A stretch of 64,000 nucleotides of DNA from Leptoclinus maculatus (lineage: Eukaryota; Chordata; Actinopteri; Perciformes; Stichaeidae), in the NCBI GenBank assembly GCA_032191485.1, contig JAVDOI010000019.1, forward strand, positions 3,095,612 through 3,159,611. Direction: 5' to 3'. The translations under genes and the position numbers were made by a program. The notes below the pieces were generated by a model. It had not been told where the DNA came from. It worked only from the letters and a program-made list of their open reading frames with translations, and made no database searches. This document shows, in pieces, positions 34,931-47,800 of this stretch (position 1 is its first letter; each line of letters starts with the position of its first letter).

Positions 34931-37900
34931 AGCGCTGCACCATTATTTATGATATTATTGAACTGATAACACTGATGTGAAGTTGTATGAGCAGCATTTT
35001 GCTGTTGTACTTGGTTATGATGGAGCTTATTTGGAGTTTTTATATAATATTGAATCATTTGGTATGAACATATTTTTATCTGAAATGTAATTAGTAAATA
35101 TAGCTGTCAAAATGTTGTGCGGTGAAAAGTACATTTCTCCAGTTTTTCTGCTTTCTAACGAGACACAAACGTGCTTATTTTTACTAAAATGTTTAGACTG
35201 GCCTCATTGATAATTCATAAAGCTTCAGCTAAGAGAGCAATTACAGGGAGGCAAACAGTAGGCTGTTGAGTTATGAGACCTGGACTATAAAAAGGTTTCA
35301 GAGAGGTACACTGAATGCTGCTGCGTGCTGACGGTGCCAGGCAATATTGGAAGGTGGGTGCCGGACTGAAATAGCACACTGGATCATGAGACGGTGATGC
35401 ATCGACACTTTGATCAAAGGAAAACTCAGGTTGAGACCATTTGGCTGTTGCGGTTTCGGTGAGCGCGGCCTCTCAGATAGCATCTCGACGTGTCGTTACG
35501 GAAGGTCGCTTTGGTGGTTAACTCTCTGAAAGGGCACTCAGCGTCAGTGTCGGGTAACAGCGCCGATATTTGCTCTGCCTCGGCTTCTTCTTCGGTCAAG
35601 TTTGAAATCAAGGCCCTTCCTCGCTGGGGCTCCGATCGCCCCTCATCTGAGCGGTAAAGAAAAAAGAAGCTGTGCGGCGTCACTTTTTGATTTTTTTTTT
35701 AAGCAGTTTTGATCAGAACCAGATGATTTATGCTCGCTGAAATTCAAAGTAGATCTCTCAAAGTCAACCTTTCTGAGAAAACATTTGCATGGAGGACAAA
35801 AGCAACCGAAAACATGTAAATCTTGATTGGAGGGGGGGGGGATTCGGAAAGACTGAGATCTGTTAGAGACCAGTGAGTGAAACGAAGACATTTATTGCAT
35901 GTAGATATTTCACGGAGCTGCCAGCTCCTTGGTTTGTGATATGGATTACATCCTAGAATTGATAGAAACAGTCATCCAAAAATAAATCAGATGTGAGCAG
36001 CAAATCAGAAGCGAGCATGAAGGCCCGAGGAGTCGCTCGTGATGGCGGCATTCGGATTGGGAATCGCAACGGCGGAGAATCACGGTGCCGCTGCAGGCTG
36101 CTGTATAATGATTTGATTAGCGAGTCGTCGGGACAAGGTGCTAAGGCGGTGCTCCTTTCATAGTCCTAACTTCGTACATCAACACGGCCCTGACAGCTGT
36201 CTTGTCCTGTTTATGAAGTGAACTGAGTAGGATTTGCTGCGCGGGGCGCGTGACAAAGAGCGGGCAAACTCCCTTGTTTTCGGCGTGACGGGGTTGAGAG
36301 CTTCCCTCCCTCGGCTGTCAGAAGGGAACGGCTGTGTTTTGGCGAATGAGCGATGTTTGCTCTGCGACGGAGCAATCGGCTCCCCGCAGCCGTCCGAGGT
36401 GACAGCCTCTGTCACGGTCCAAGTGAAGCGCGAGATAGAGACGGAGGGGAAGGGGAAAGAGGGGGTAATCCCTGTATCGAATCCGGCTGCAGAGACGGAG
36501 AGGAAAAGTCCAGCTTTTTTCCTACGGTTTAGCAACACTCCCTCCGCCCGCCCTGCCATCTCTGTGATACTGTGGATTACACACACACGCCTCGTGACTT
36601 TCAAGGGAGCGTCTTCCTACAATTGTGGGGAACCGAAAATTGAATCTTACACTTTAAAAAATGATTACTAAGTAAAACACATTATGGTTGGCTACCAAAG
36701 CTGCTTTACAGGCAAGATATTTGTGGAAAAATACACCAGTGTTAGAAGCCTTAAAAGGTTCTTTGTACGATATTCAGAGCATTGACAAAACAGCAAACAA
36801 CTATTGGCTATGTAAAAGATATAGAGGAGTAACGGCTACCTGAGCACAGTATGAAGTCACTCTTCTTATGTGTGTGTTCACTCCGCACTGCATCTGCTGG
36901 ATCACTGGATCTTTAACTTCCGATTTGTCCCTTTTTTGTGTTTGAACAACAGGATTATTCTTATGGAAACAATTCGGAACAACGCACTGAGCTCTGCAGC
37001 GGTCGCTGACCTTCATCACCCAACACCCACCGAGAAGATGACATTTAGTTCACTGATGTTACTGCAGTGTTTCTGGCTAATAAAGTCCTCCAAATGAGGT
37101 TGTGGTTAGAGCATAAATACCTTTTTTTTTACTTAGTATTCTTTCTTTTATACCAAGTGCATGAATGCCTGGACTTTTATGTCCGGATGAGTCAGTCCCT
37201 TGACCGTCAATCATTGCCTCTTTGAAAAACAATTGCACATGACATATTACCTTTTAAAATGTATTGTACAAGGTTTGCATGCTGGCAGAAATAATTGGCA
37301 TTTCAGTTCCAGCCACCTTAGAAACTCGCCCTCATCGTGCGGGAAGCAGGTGAAGGATGAATTCCCAGTTTTTCTTTCCTCCTTTGCAAACATTTACTAT
37401 TAATAGGCCAAGGGCGACGGAGTCTTTTACTCGCTAATGAAAAGTATCGCCGGCCTGTGTGAGCCCATCAAAGTAGGAAAATAAGTGACACAAATGGGAC
37501 AAATGAGAAAAGAGGTCAGAATCGGGAGTTACTTGCGGCACTCGATTTCACTGAAGTGTTCAGCATTCACCAAATGAAACACACCTTTACATTCAACCTT
37601 CCTCGTCACACGGTTCTAAAGCATGACAGTAGAAGATACTTACGATGTATATCTTACCCTATTGATGTGTACAAACTGCAGAGGTTTGGTATACGTTTGA
37701 ACCTGTTTCAGGTTGAAGTTCCAAAGAGAAACCTCCGCAATAGAAGAGAAATATCTTTTTATGTCTGTTGGGTCCAGTGTTCTGGCTTCAGCTCTTGTCA
37801 AACAGAATACTGTAGTCAGTCTAAATATTTGTTAAGCGCTCGCCTGCCTGCGCATACAAACATAATTTGTAGAGGCATCAGAATCTGCCACCAGCCAAGA

Positions 37901-39658
37901 CTCTCTGTCAGTGATAATCAGTGCAGAAATGATCATTAGTTAATTCTATCTGACAAGTGAAACAGAGTGTTGGCTTCGAGTGTGTCTGTGCTGTACATTG
38001 ACTGCTCAGCAATGTAAGTAATTTATTTCAGCATGTAGGTCACTGTATTAAAGTAAAGTCGCCATCTGTGTCTCTACACCTAAACAACCCGAGTTATAGT
38101 TTGATGAAAAGTAAAGTAACGTGACATCCTGAGCTAACTGTGAGCTACCGGACCAAGACGCTGATTTAGCGGTAAGACAAGTAGCCTGATGTTCACATGC
38201 CAACGCTGACTTTGACGACTAATTACTCCAAACATTGCCATCAATTGTACAAAAAAATCCTATTTTTTAAATGTGATGTTGAAGCTTTAGTCCCAGAGTG
38301 AAATACAGAATTGGAATAGAGGCGCTACTTACTTACTCAGGGGCAAAATACACGTTGCTCCTCTAGAACCAGTGTGTGGTTTGTCCGTTCAGGGCCGCCG
38401 TAGAAACATGGCGGTGCAACATGGCGGACTCCGTGAAGAAGACCTGCTCCCTATTGTAGATATGACGGGCTCATTCTGAACTAATGAAAACAACGATTCT
38501 AAGTTTCAGGAGATTTTACACTTATGAAAACATAGTAATGAATATTATATTGCATTTCAATATATTAGGTAGCATGCCAATGAGCTGTTGAGGAGGAGAG
38601 AACCCCAATATGGCTGCCAGCAGAAGAAGAAGAGAACAAAACCCGAAACCTTTTTGATGTATTGTTCAGTCTCACTGTCGGTACAAGAGGAAAAAATATA
38701 TTGGGCAAACTCTCAAGATTCGGGGGTTGTTCACAGTGTCTCAAGGCAGCAGTAAACAATATGTTATTATTTCTCCACCGACAGCAATAAAGTGAAAGTA
38801 GACTCCTGGGCAGCGCTGCACTTTGCCCTGTCAAAACTTTTCCATTCATTTCTTTTTCTTTTCAGCAGTTAAAAAAAAACAAACCTTCAGCGACAACTGG
38901 AACTGTCTAATAGTAACTAATAGCGTTAACTTGTTATTTTACTGTAACTGTACTCTAATAGATGAAACATTTATAGAACATTCATTTAATTGCCTTATAA
39001 GAAAGTCATAAGTCAGGAAATCTGATGTGCTCTGTTCATAATTCATTTTGTAACGGGTGTAATGGGGTGGTTGCAGTGCAGTGACATTACCGCTACAGTT
39101 CATCAGAGATCACTGCAGTATAGAAATGCAGCTATTTCTTTTGCTTTGGTCGAGGTGGGAATTTGCAGCGCCTGTTACAGTCAGGTGTTTTCATCTTTGT
39201 GAGTGTAGGAGTCTTTTGGTAGCGTAAGCTCCTCAGTCAGCGTGTCGGCTCACCGAGGTCAATCATCGAGTGGAGTCTTTTTAAAAGCAGCCTCGTTGGT
39301 CTGCTGCCATTCAGTTTGTTGCACGTTGACGAGTGGGAGTGGGAGGGCAGGACGAAACGACGATCAAGAGTTTTCCAGTCAGAGATGGGGATTTCTTGCT
39401 TCATTCAGTTTTAAACAAATTCACTTTGTACTCTTAAAAGGAAATCCGAAGATCTACACCGCCGGCTTACCCGCCGCACAACAGAGCCGACTCATAACAA
39501 AGGGATAAAAGTCCAATCTCTGCATGAATTTCAGCACGCTAAATCCAAGAGAACTACCGAGGTGGCACCGGCAAAAAAGAATGTTACTCCTCACTTAAAA
39601 GGTGTTCATTTGCATTTGAAAGTGTCCACAAGTGCAGCAGCGCAATATACTGTAGATA
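34931..39658. other. tafa2 intron 1, segment 6
   Basis: Non-coding. A CpG-rich block at about 36000-36560 has open frames on both strands but no recognisable protein. Further right the sequence is AT-rich with no identified repeat. Confidence 0.7.
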
Positions 39659-40681
39659 CAGTGGCGGGCCGTGCATTTTATACCTGGGCCAGGACTGCAG
39701 CTGAAACACAGCTACGGTTATTATTTGTTTCGTGTGGCGGCGGAGGGGCTCACGGCAGCACCTGCTGCTCGTTCAGAACGTACGTGCTTTAATGTCAGAG
39801 TCAAAACACCAGAAAAGTCTCCAATAACTGGCACCGGCTAAATATGTCCCCAGAGCAACATAGGACGTAACAATGGTTCCTATCACATATTAAACCAAAC
39901 AAAAATCCATCTTCATAAAAACAAGTTGTACAAATAATAATATATAAACAAGCATATTAAAGCTACTGCAGACGCATGTAACTTACCAGAGCTGCTGTTC
40001 CCTATTTAAAGACAAAGTCCATCCTCCTTTCTTTATTAATAAAGAGTTTAATCTCATGGTTGTTTAGTACATCCCTGCGTTTTAGTTCCAGTAAGAAGTC
40101 CTTCTCGATTCATGGACGCCAGTGAAGACAGTCGAGTCTCCCCAGTTGTATTTCTTGAATACGTTTTAATGTGTTTGAAGGCTGAAAATGTCCGCTCGAC
40201 AGAGGCAGCAGATATTGGGATTGTCACCGCCCAACATGTCAGACTAGCCCACTGACCAATCACATATGGCTAGGCCAGCTAGCAGGCTCTGACACGTCAA
40301 AGAATACGCCCAACATGTCAAACTAAAGATCTGATTGGTTGAAGAATATGACAATCAACAATATCGTCCCCATTCACTTAAACTGCACATGGATGCACTT
40401 GTGAGTCTGCAGGCCTCGGGCCTCTCTTCTTACCTAGAGACACAGAGGTGAAATCTGATTGGATAAAAGCTCTACTTAAAACAAGCTGCACTGGAAGCAG
40501 AGCAACTGAGGAAGACAGTAGCTGTGCAACGAGAAAATAAGATAATGGGAAAAATATTTTTATAAATTATAATACATATAGTGTATTTAAGAAAAAGTAT
40601 TAAATTATAAAATAGCTATAACTTTGTGATTCTGTTTAGGCCAGCAGAGAAGGCTTTGCAGGCCCTGACGGCCCACCACTG
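39659..40681 (-). mobile_element. Internally deleted hAT-type transposon with perfect 8-bp duplication
   Basis: Left end CAGTGGCGGGCCGT and right end ACGGCCCACCACTG are inverted repeats with one mismatch in 14. The identical 8-mer TGTAGATA flanks the element at 39651-39658 and 40682-40689. The minus strand retains a fragment of the C-terminal hAT dimerisation domain, so the element is a deletion derivative of an autonomous hAT. Confidence 0.93.
40054..40263 (-). pseudogene. hAT transposase C-terminal (dimerisation domain) fragment
   Basis: The minus-strand frame contains IPISAASVERTFSAFKHIKT followed by a TGETRLSSLASM motif. This is the signature of the hAT C-terminal dimerisation domain: small residues, the ER-FS core, then the RL--L region. 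No in-frame ATG, zinc finger or catalytic region is present, so it is a relic inside the 39659-40681 element. Confidence 0.85.
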
Positions 40682-41239
40682 TGTAGATAGGAAAATACGT
40701 TCTGTCTCTGCTGCCAAGAGGAGGAGACGCAAAGCGCTGCGACAATCAGAAGATAATTACACATTTCATTTAGGCGTCAGTTTATTAGTATTTGTTTTTT
40801 CATCTGCTATCCTCCTAACTTCAATGTGCAGCTCATGTTTCAAGCTTATGGCAATCATCTGCATACATTATGCGTTTCACTTCAGGGCCTATTCTGTCAC
40901 AAAGGGTATACATTATACATGAAGTACTGTCAGACTAAAATGAACAATTAAAACTTCCGACCGCTGCAGACAGTTTCTGAGTCAGAGTTTGCTTTCTTGA
41001 AAAAAAAAACCACCCATCTGAATCCTTGTTTAAACCAAGTGGCAATAAAAACTCCACTCTTCAAACGCGTATCACGAACAAATGAAACCTGTAATAATAC
41101 TTCACCAAAGTAATCATTACCATAAGAAATTTGTCTTTATTGTTCTGGCCAAATGGAATTCCAGGGAAGATTCAGAGTAAAGTCCTTGATGCTACAGCAG
41201 GTCATGCTTAAAGGAATAACTTAACATCATGTATTATAT
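40682..41239. other. tafa2 intron 1, short non-coding stretch
   Basis: Nothing was recognised. Confidence 0.7.
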
Positions 41240-41536
41240 CAATATTGTGACATGAGACGAGATAGCGTCTCCGATTTTTGGATATTGTAATACGGTGAAG
41301 TGTTCTCTCTCTCTCTCTCCTGGTTTTAAAGGCTACATTAAAGTAAAGGGACGCCATTGTCTGAGCTCACACCTTTACACACTTTGTCATTATATCCACA
41401 CTACTGATATTTGTCGAAAATCTCACTGTGTAAATATTTTGTAAAAGCACCAAAGGTCAACCCGATAATATCGTTGCAATTTCAATATTGAGGTATTTGG
41501 TCTACATTTGACTTTCTCCAAATCACCCAGCCCTAG
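41240..41536 (+). repeat. Dispersed fish repeat ending 'cccagcccta'
   Basis: The order 'tgagacgagatagcgtct', 'cctggttttaaaggctacat', 'gtcattatatccacact', 'tcactgtgtaaatattttgt', 'atatcgttgcaatttcaata' and 'cacccagcccta' matches a common fish interspersed repeat I recall but cannot name. It has no coding capacity. Confidence 0.7.
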
Positions 41537-44159
41537 AGTTCTGTGCATTTAGATGATGCATTTGTGAGATCAAATTAATTTCCGCATTAATCTAAGTGGT
41601 ATTAATTGATAAAAAAAAGATTTGGTTTGTTTTTTTTACTAGTCTGACATATTATCACTGTATAAAGTCGTTATGCAGATCATGTTAGAAAAGAATTACC
41701 TAATTACACATCCAGCAGACACAGAGCAACATTGGCAGTGTCGTGTTTCTGGCCACCAGGCGAATGGAATTCCAATATTCACTTCCCTCTGATCTTTGGT
41801 CCGGGCCTCCGGACTCCTGTGAGAAATGTCTCTAATGCTGCTCAATAGTCATCTGATCCACTGATTATATAAAACATGAATTAGTGAAGCTTTATAGGTT
41901 CTGTAGGTGGTCCACGTTATGATTTACTGTAAGGCTCTCCAACCAAACCACAAGAATAAGAAATGGCAGATTGGAAAACTGTCGCATGAATAATTTTTTA
42001 GAATATAAATAATGCAGTTGAAACAGTTTTGAGAAACGTAAGTGTAAAATGCATCGCCTCCTGTGCAGCAGAAAAGAGCTACCAGACCTCTGTGAACTGT
42101 ATACCGGCTGGATCACGTCGCGTTGCGAGCAGCGAAACAGACGTTTACTTATAAGAAAAATAAATTGCAGTGTTTCTCCAAAGATGCTTAAGCTCTCCGA
42201 TTCAAGGTCGAGATGTAAAATGGCCTCAAACTGTAACAAATCCTCAGCGACTCGCTCTGCCGAGCGCGCCGCCGCACCAATGACAACACCGCACATTCAG
42301 GGACAATGAGATGTCATTTACAGAATTGCACCCTTAGACGGCACCAAACAAATGACGCTGTAGTGCTCTCCCCTGCACTCTGTCACCAATGGCCCTTTTT
42401 CAAACACACACACACACACACACGCTGAATTGCACAGCAACATCGACTGGCCACCGTTTCAACCTGGCCTCCAATTCTCCGGCTAACCAGCGGCTATAAA
42501 TCTGTCGCCATGGAGGTGAACATTAGCACCCGCTGCTGTAATACGAGCACTTAAGTGTACAATTTGAGGTCCAATTGAGCAGATACATGAACCTCGCCAT
42601 TATGAGGGCTATCGCTGTCAACATTTGAGTGACTCTCCTTCCACGTGTCTCTCCAGCTGCCTTTGAATTCCCCTGCTAAGTGTCCTGAAACTGGCAATCA
42701 TGGCCTCTGTGGAGATTTACAACATGTTGGTGATGGAAAATTCCACCGTGAAAGCGTAAAAGATCAGTGGAGTTCTTTGGTACGGGTGTATTTTCCTTCC
42801 CGCGGTGGATAAGTGGCTAAATGACTTGATCATATATTTTCAGCATGCCCAGCGAGCATTCTGGACATATACTAAAAGTGTGAGTGTTATGTGTTACAAC
42901 GCATAACTGTATAAGCAGCATTTTGCCGTTGGAGCTAATTTGAACTATTTTTATATTATGGGGTCGATATATCAACAATGCATCATGTTGTGTAAAATAT
43001 ATCATTGGTATCGGTGACAATGGAGCCCATCTATTCAATTGAACTCTATGTGTATACACAAGCCTGATGTTGTCTTTCACATAAAATAATGATCCCAGTC
43101 CCTTCCACACAGTGAGGCATGAAGCGTATTAATTAAGAATAGTCGGTATCGGCCAGAACCCAAAGCCCAGCTATCGACATCCTGACTCAAAAAGTCGGAT
43201 CGGTGCATCGCTAACGGAAAGTTGCAGGCTCTAACTTGGCCAGGCTTGGTCCAGGATTCCCCTAAATGTCGACCTTTTCTTTAAAGTCAGTAGACATTAG
43301 TAGAGAGACATTTAAAACAATTTCCCAAAGTGAAATGAATGATTCAGAGACACAAGCCAGTCCGGCAAAAAACATGTCTTTCTCCACCTTTGGCCAAGTT
43401 TTCACGACTAAAACCGTGTGTACGCACAGAGACAGATATATAATGCATACACAAACACCTGATTCTCTTCTATACATCTCAATCACAGTGGAGCTGGACG
43501 CACATGCACGAGCCTCATTTCCACTCTCACAGTTGGCCAGAAATAGAAGTAGAAAAGCCCTTAAACATCAGTTTGCCATATGGATACTTGTGCTTGCTCC
43601 AGCACTCCAACAGCACCAGAGCAGCTGTCATTACGCACGGCTGTGGCTACTTGCAGCATCCATACCACTATTTCATCACGTGTCAGCCATCATCGTGGTC
43701 AATAATTATTATTATTATAGCGCTCATGTTGAAACTTTAAGAAGTGCTCCACAATTCAGGATAAAAATGACCGATCAACCGAAAAACAATGACTTGTTCA
43801 TGTGTGGAATAAAGGTGTACGTATGGTTTATACATCTGGCCCCCAGACGTTTTCTCGCATCATTTCAGAAAAGCTACAAGTCGACAGTACACATTGCTTG
43901 CAAGGTGTTTTTATATGTGCATGAATTCAGTATGAGAAATAGTTTCCTTTGTGTTTATGTAACCTTAGACATGCGAGTCCTGCGCTGTGTTGACACATCA
44001 CTAATGATTCTAATTCCTGTGTGGCTCTGGGAAATTTCTGGGCAAAAGGTCACGGCTCGGCTTGCCAAAATAAACTTAATTACACGAATAATCCGAGATC
44101 CCCAACGAGGTTTAGCCGATCTATACGCCAATGAGGCAGGCGGATAAGAGGCGGTAAAT
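41537..44159. other. tafa2 intron 1, segment 7
   Basis: Non-coding as far as can be told. A CA microsatellite lies at 42405-42422. A 293-codon open frame (43266-44147) is present without any recognisable domain (see findings). A homeobox-like TAATTATTATTATTATA run is near 43701-43720. Confidence 0.65.
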
Positions 44160-44560
44160 AAGGCGTAAACGCAGCTTGTAACTTTGTCCGCTCGCGCCAT
44201 ACGACACCGCGCCTCTTCCAGTAATTACCGCACCGCTCCTGCATCCTTCGTTTGAAATCTGATCGCTGTCTGTCAATGATAACGCGCCGTGCCAGATGGC
44301 GAGTGCGGCCTCGGCTCCGCCACTTCATTAGGGGGAGGGAGTGCAGAGGAAAAGGGCACCGCGGAGGGCTGGATTAGCTGCTGCGGGCCTGCTCGCTCTC
44401 TACCACTCCGCCGAGAGGCTTATTTGAAGCCTGTTGGGGCGGCGGAGGGTCTTCACCTTCTGTTCGTGTTCCCGCTGTAAGAGCCTCGTGTTGCAGGTCG
44501 AGAGGGGAGGAGGTGCAGGGGAAGAAAGGGAGGATTCGGAGAGGGTGATCTAGGGCACAT
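44160..44560 (+). promoter_or_regulatory. CpG-rich block just upstream of tafa2 exon 2
   Basis: This segment is clearly richer in CG dinucleotides (for example cgctcgcgcc, aacgcgccgtg, tcggctccgcc, ggcggcgg) than the adjoining intron and sits 170-570 bases before the exon carrying the start codon. It could be an alternative promoter with its own first exon, or a conserved regulatory element. There is no direct evidence of transcription. Confidence 0.3.
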
Positions 44561-44731
44561 TTACCGCTGTACTTTGTTTTGAGAAGCAAGAGGAAGGATA
44601 AAAGCCTTTGCTCGTAGTGGAGCAGCACCCTCTTCTAGTTAAATACAGTACTTGTACATATAATGCGGTTCTAAAAGTAGGAATGCTGTAATAAATGACC
44701 CTCTCATGGTTTCTCTTTTCTTTTCCCCAGG

Positions 44732-44834
44732 ATGAGTGAGCGATACACGCAGATCGGAAGTAAAGGGGCTCTACTTGTAATGGTGCTCGTGATCGGTGTC
44801 TGGGAGATGACGGTACCAACAGAAGGAGCTAAAG
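44732..44834 (+). CDS. tafa2: tafa2 exon 2: start codon and signal peptide
   Basis: The exon (acceptor ttttccccag at 44721-44730, exon start 44731) carries ATG at the second base. It encodes a basic/polar N-terminus starting MSERYTQ, a hydrophobic core ALLVMVLVIGVW and a short polar region ending EGAK plus one base. MS-RY at the start and the overall layout match vertebrate TAFA2. The donor is ctaaag/gtgagc. The start is chosen because it is the first ATG of the exon and gives a classic signal peptide. Confidence 0.88.
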
Positions 44835-47800
44835 GTGAGCACGTTTACCTCTTAACTTCTCAAGTATACCAATGGAGTTGATCGCCGTGTATATACTTTA
44901 ACACTTGTTACTAATGGAAACAAATGCACGTTCCAATGAGGCTGACAAATAGGTTGAAACCCTCACAACCTGCTTCTGTCTTTATGCAATATGTGCTAAC
45001 CCCAACTTCATTCAAACTCAAATGTCAGCATGACACCACTTAGAGGTCGTTCACATGCCGAGTTGTTTTTGTTTTGAGTCCTTCAACTCCATTGATGCAA
45101 ACGCACGGAAGGCGGCATGCAAGCATTCTCAAGCGCCCAGAGATAAAAGTACTTTTACTTTTGGAACGCTGCAGCACGCACAGCATGTCACGTGACAAGG
45201 AGCAACCAATCGCAGCTGGCATCTCTTCTTTCTTCCGTAAAGTTATTAGTTTAAGTGCAGGGCTGCCCGGAGATTTACGATCTGTCCCACTGACTATTTT
45301 ACTTGCTTTAGGATTTCCGTCCAAGGAGGTGACAACGTCCGGGTGAGAGGTCAGCCAAACTGAAGATGACAAATGGAGCAGTAAAGCGACACTCCATTTG
45401 TCTTTAGTCTGACTTTGTTTAGTTTAGTCAGAGAGGCTTACTGCTAGATTACCTTGAGTTCATCGTCATCATCGCAGCGCTCGGTTGCTTAGTTGCCGCA
45501 ACCTCCTAAGCAACTTATTTCAATAAAACGCTGGCATTTTCCACGCGTTTTTAAATGCAACGTGTGAGCGGCTCGTTAAACTGTTTCCAAAGCTGTTGTC
45601 TTAACTTGGTTGGTTTGAATAGCATAATTAGCATATCGTCTGACAGACTTTCTTGATCCTGCTTATTGCTAAATTATAGTGTGAGCAGCGCGGTTAACAC
45701 ATATTGGGATGTACTCTTTCATTGATTTTGGTAGTGCGAAGGATAAAGATGATGATACTCTGCGTTGTTATTATTGCCAACACACCCCATGAAAAGACCA
45801 ACAAGTGTTTTCTGTGTGGCCAAAGTTCGATGTATATTATTCCCCTGTGCCATAGAGCTCCACTGTTGTTCACAAACTATTAAAAACAGTGAGCCACACA
45901 CTGTTGCACTGGATGCTCCTTCATGACTATGAACACACAATGGATTATTTTGAATTGATCCCACATAAACCATCCTGCTGCCCGAAAACACTAACACAGC
46001 ACCAAACCTGTAAAACTGAAAATAATCACTTTTATCAGATCCATCTACTCTAGGTGGCGAGCGGTAATTGCTTTAGTAATTTTAGGGAAATCAAATTATA
46101 AAAATAGTCAACAATTGATGCATCAGAGCCTAAGATGTGCTGACCTTTTTGTCCCTTATGTGAGTCAAGCTCCAAAATCTTGCATCCTACATTACCCATA
46201 ACGCAACTCAATAGATTCTTAATGTCCCCAAAGGGGAAATGCGTTTCCGCAGTGTGTGCATTATGCGTGCCCCCAGAACATAGATACATTGTACATTACA
46301 TACTCCCCATTATATAAAAATAGACTATAGATAACGATTAGCGGGCGATGGTATTCAGCACGGACTGTGTCATGGCAGCAAAGTATGTGTTGTAGTAATG
46401 CTTTGTGATCTGTCAAACCCCACATGTAGTTTTGAATGCAGGCCTACTCTACCATTAAAAATATAGTCTCCAAGCCCAGCCTCAGCTATCCCTCATGACA
46501 TCACGAAGCCAGAGAAGACAAACGACTGTTTTCGCACGCTGAGTCATACTCTGTATGACTAGTAAACTGATACTGATACCGTTGACGTGTTAATTCCAGT
46601 AGATATAGGGAGCTGGGATGCTTTGAATGGCCGGGATCACACCAGGTGACCTGCTGTTCATAGGACAAGGAAAACAAGGAAGCAGCAGAAATCGGATGAT
46701 CGCCAAAGATAATTGAAAAATTGTCTGGCGGCAGTGTTTTTCATCCTATTACATCATTCTACAAACGGTCCGAAAAAGTGAAACCATCGCTCCAGTCTTT
46801 GAATAAAGATGAGCAAATCAGGTCAAAGTTCTCCTCCACGTCTAGACAAGGACATCTTTTCTCTTGTCGTCCACAAGCTTGTTGAGTCTCCGTCCGTCTC
46901 TTCACTCGGCTCTGTAGAAACCAAATGGAGTGTCGGAGGCGTCTTTGATTTGCTCATAGTGTGAAAACAAGAGCGCCCTGCTGCACCAATGCGAGGAAGG
47001 GCCGCGGGACGAAGCGGCCGCCGCTTGTCATGAGATGCGTTTTGGAAAGGTGATTTCTCACCCATGCAGGATCCCAGATAAAATGTCACAGTCGTAAATG
47101 GGGGAGTAATTGGACTGTAACGGCTATTTTAAAGGTGTGATTCAAACCCGTCTCCCACTGCCTCATTAAAAGTGTTGTCGAGTCGTCAGTAGTGAACCCA
47201 GGGAGATCAATTATGACAACTCGGCAACATTACAAGTAGAGGCCAACCCACGTGTTTCATCACTGGGAGTCCCACTGACAACACACGGCCTCAGGTAATT
47301 GGTGGTGTACGGACAGGATGTGAGCGGAAAAATCAGGCATACCCCTCTTCTCTTTGTCGACCAATTAGACGGGAGCGCGGCGCTTTGATGTGCGTGGCTT
47401 TGATTGGCAGCGATCCCCCACTGAAGGCGCTCATCATTTCAGTGGGAAGTGGATCAGAATAATCCCGCACGCATTCAGCTCCTCTCCGATGGCCGGCGGA
47501 GCGCCCTGATTTCCCCCGGGTGTTATTTCTGATGCTGTAAACCTGTTATCATTCGGGGGATGAAATGAACCCAGAACATTGTCCAAAGTAGAGGAAATGT
47601 ATTTCTTCTCAGAGAACACAAGAAGAAGAGAACTAAGCCTACCCGCTGACAGGCAGGGCACATTTAGTGTTGATGTTCTAATGCACATGAGCTTTCACTT
47701 CCCTAAATAACCGGGTTGTGTGAGCACAGGCGGGATCATATTCAAACATGCCTTTCTACTCTCTGACAGTTATGTTAATTCAGTTTATTTGCCTCTCTGG

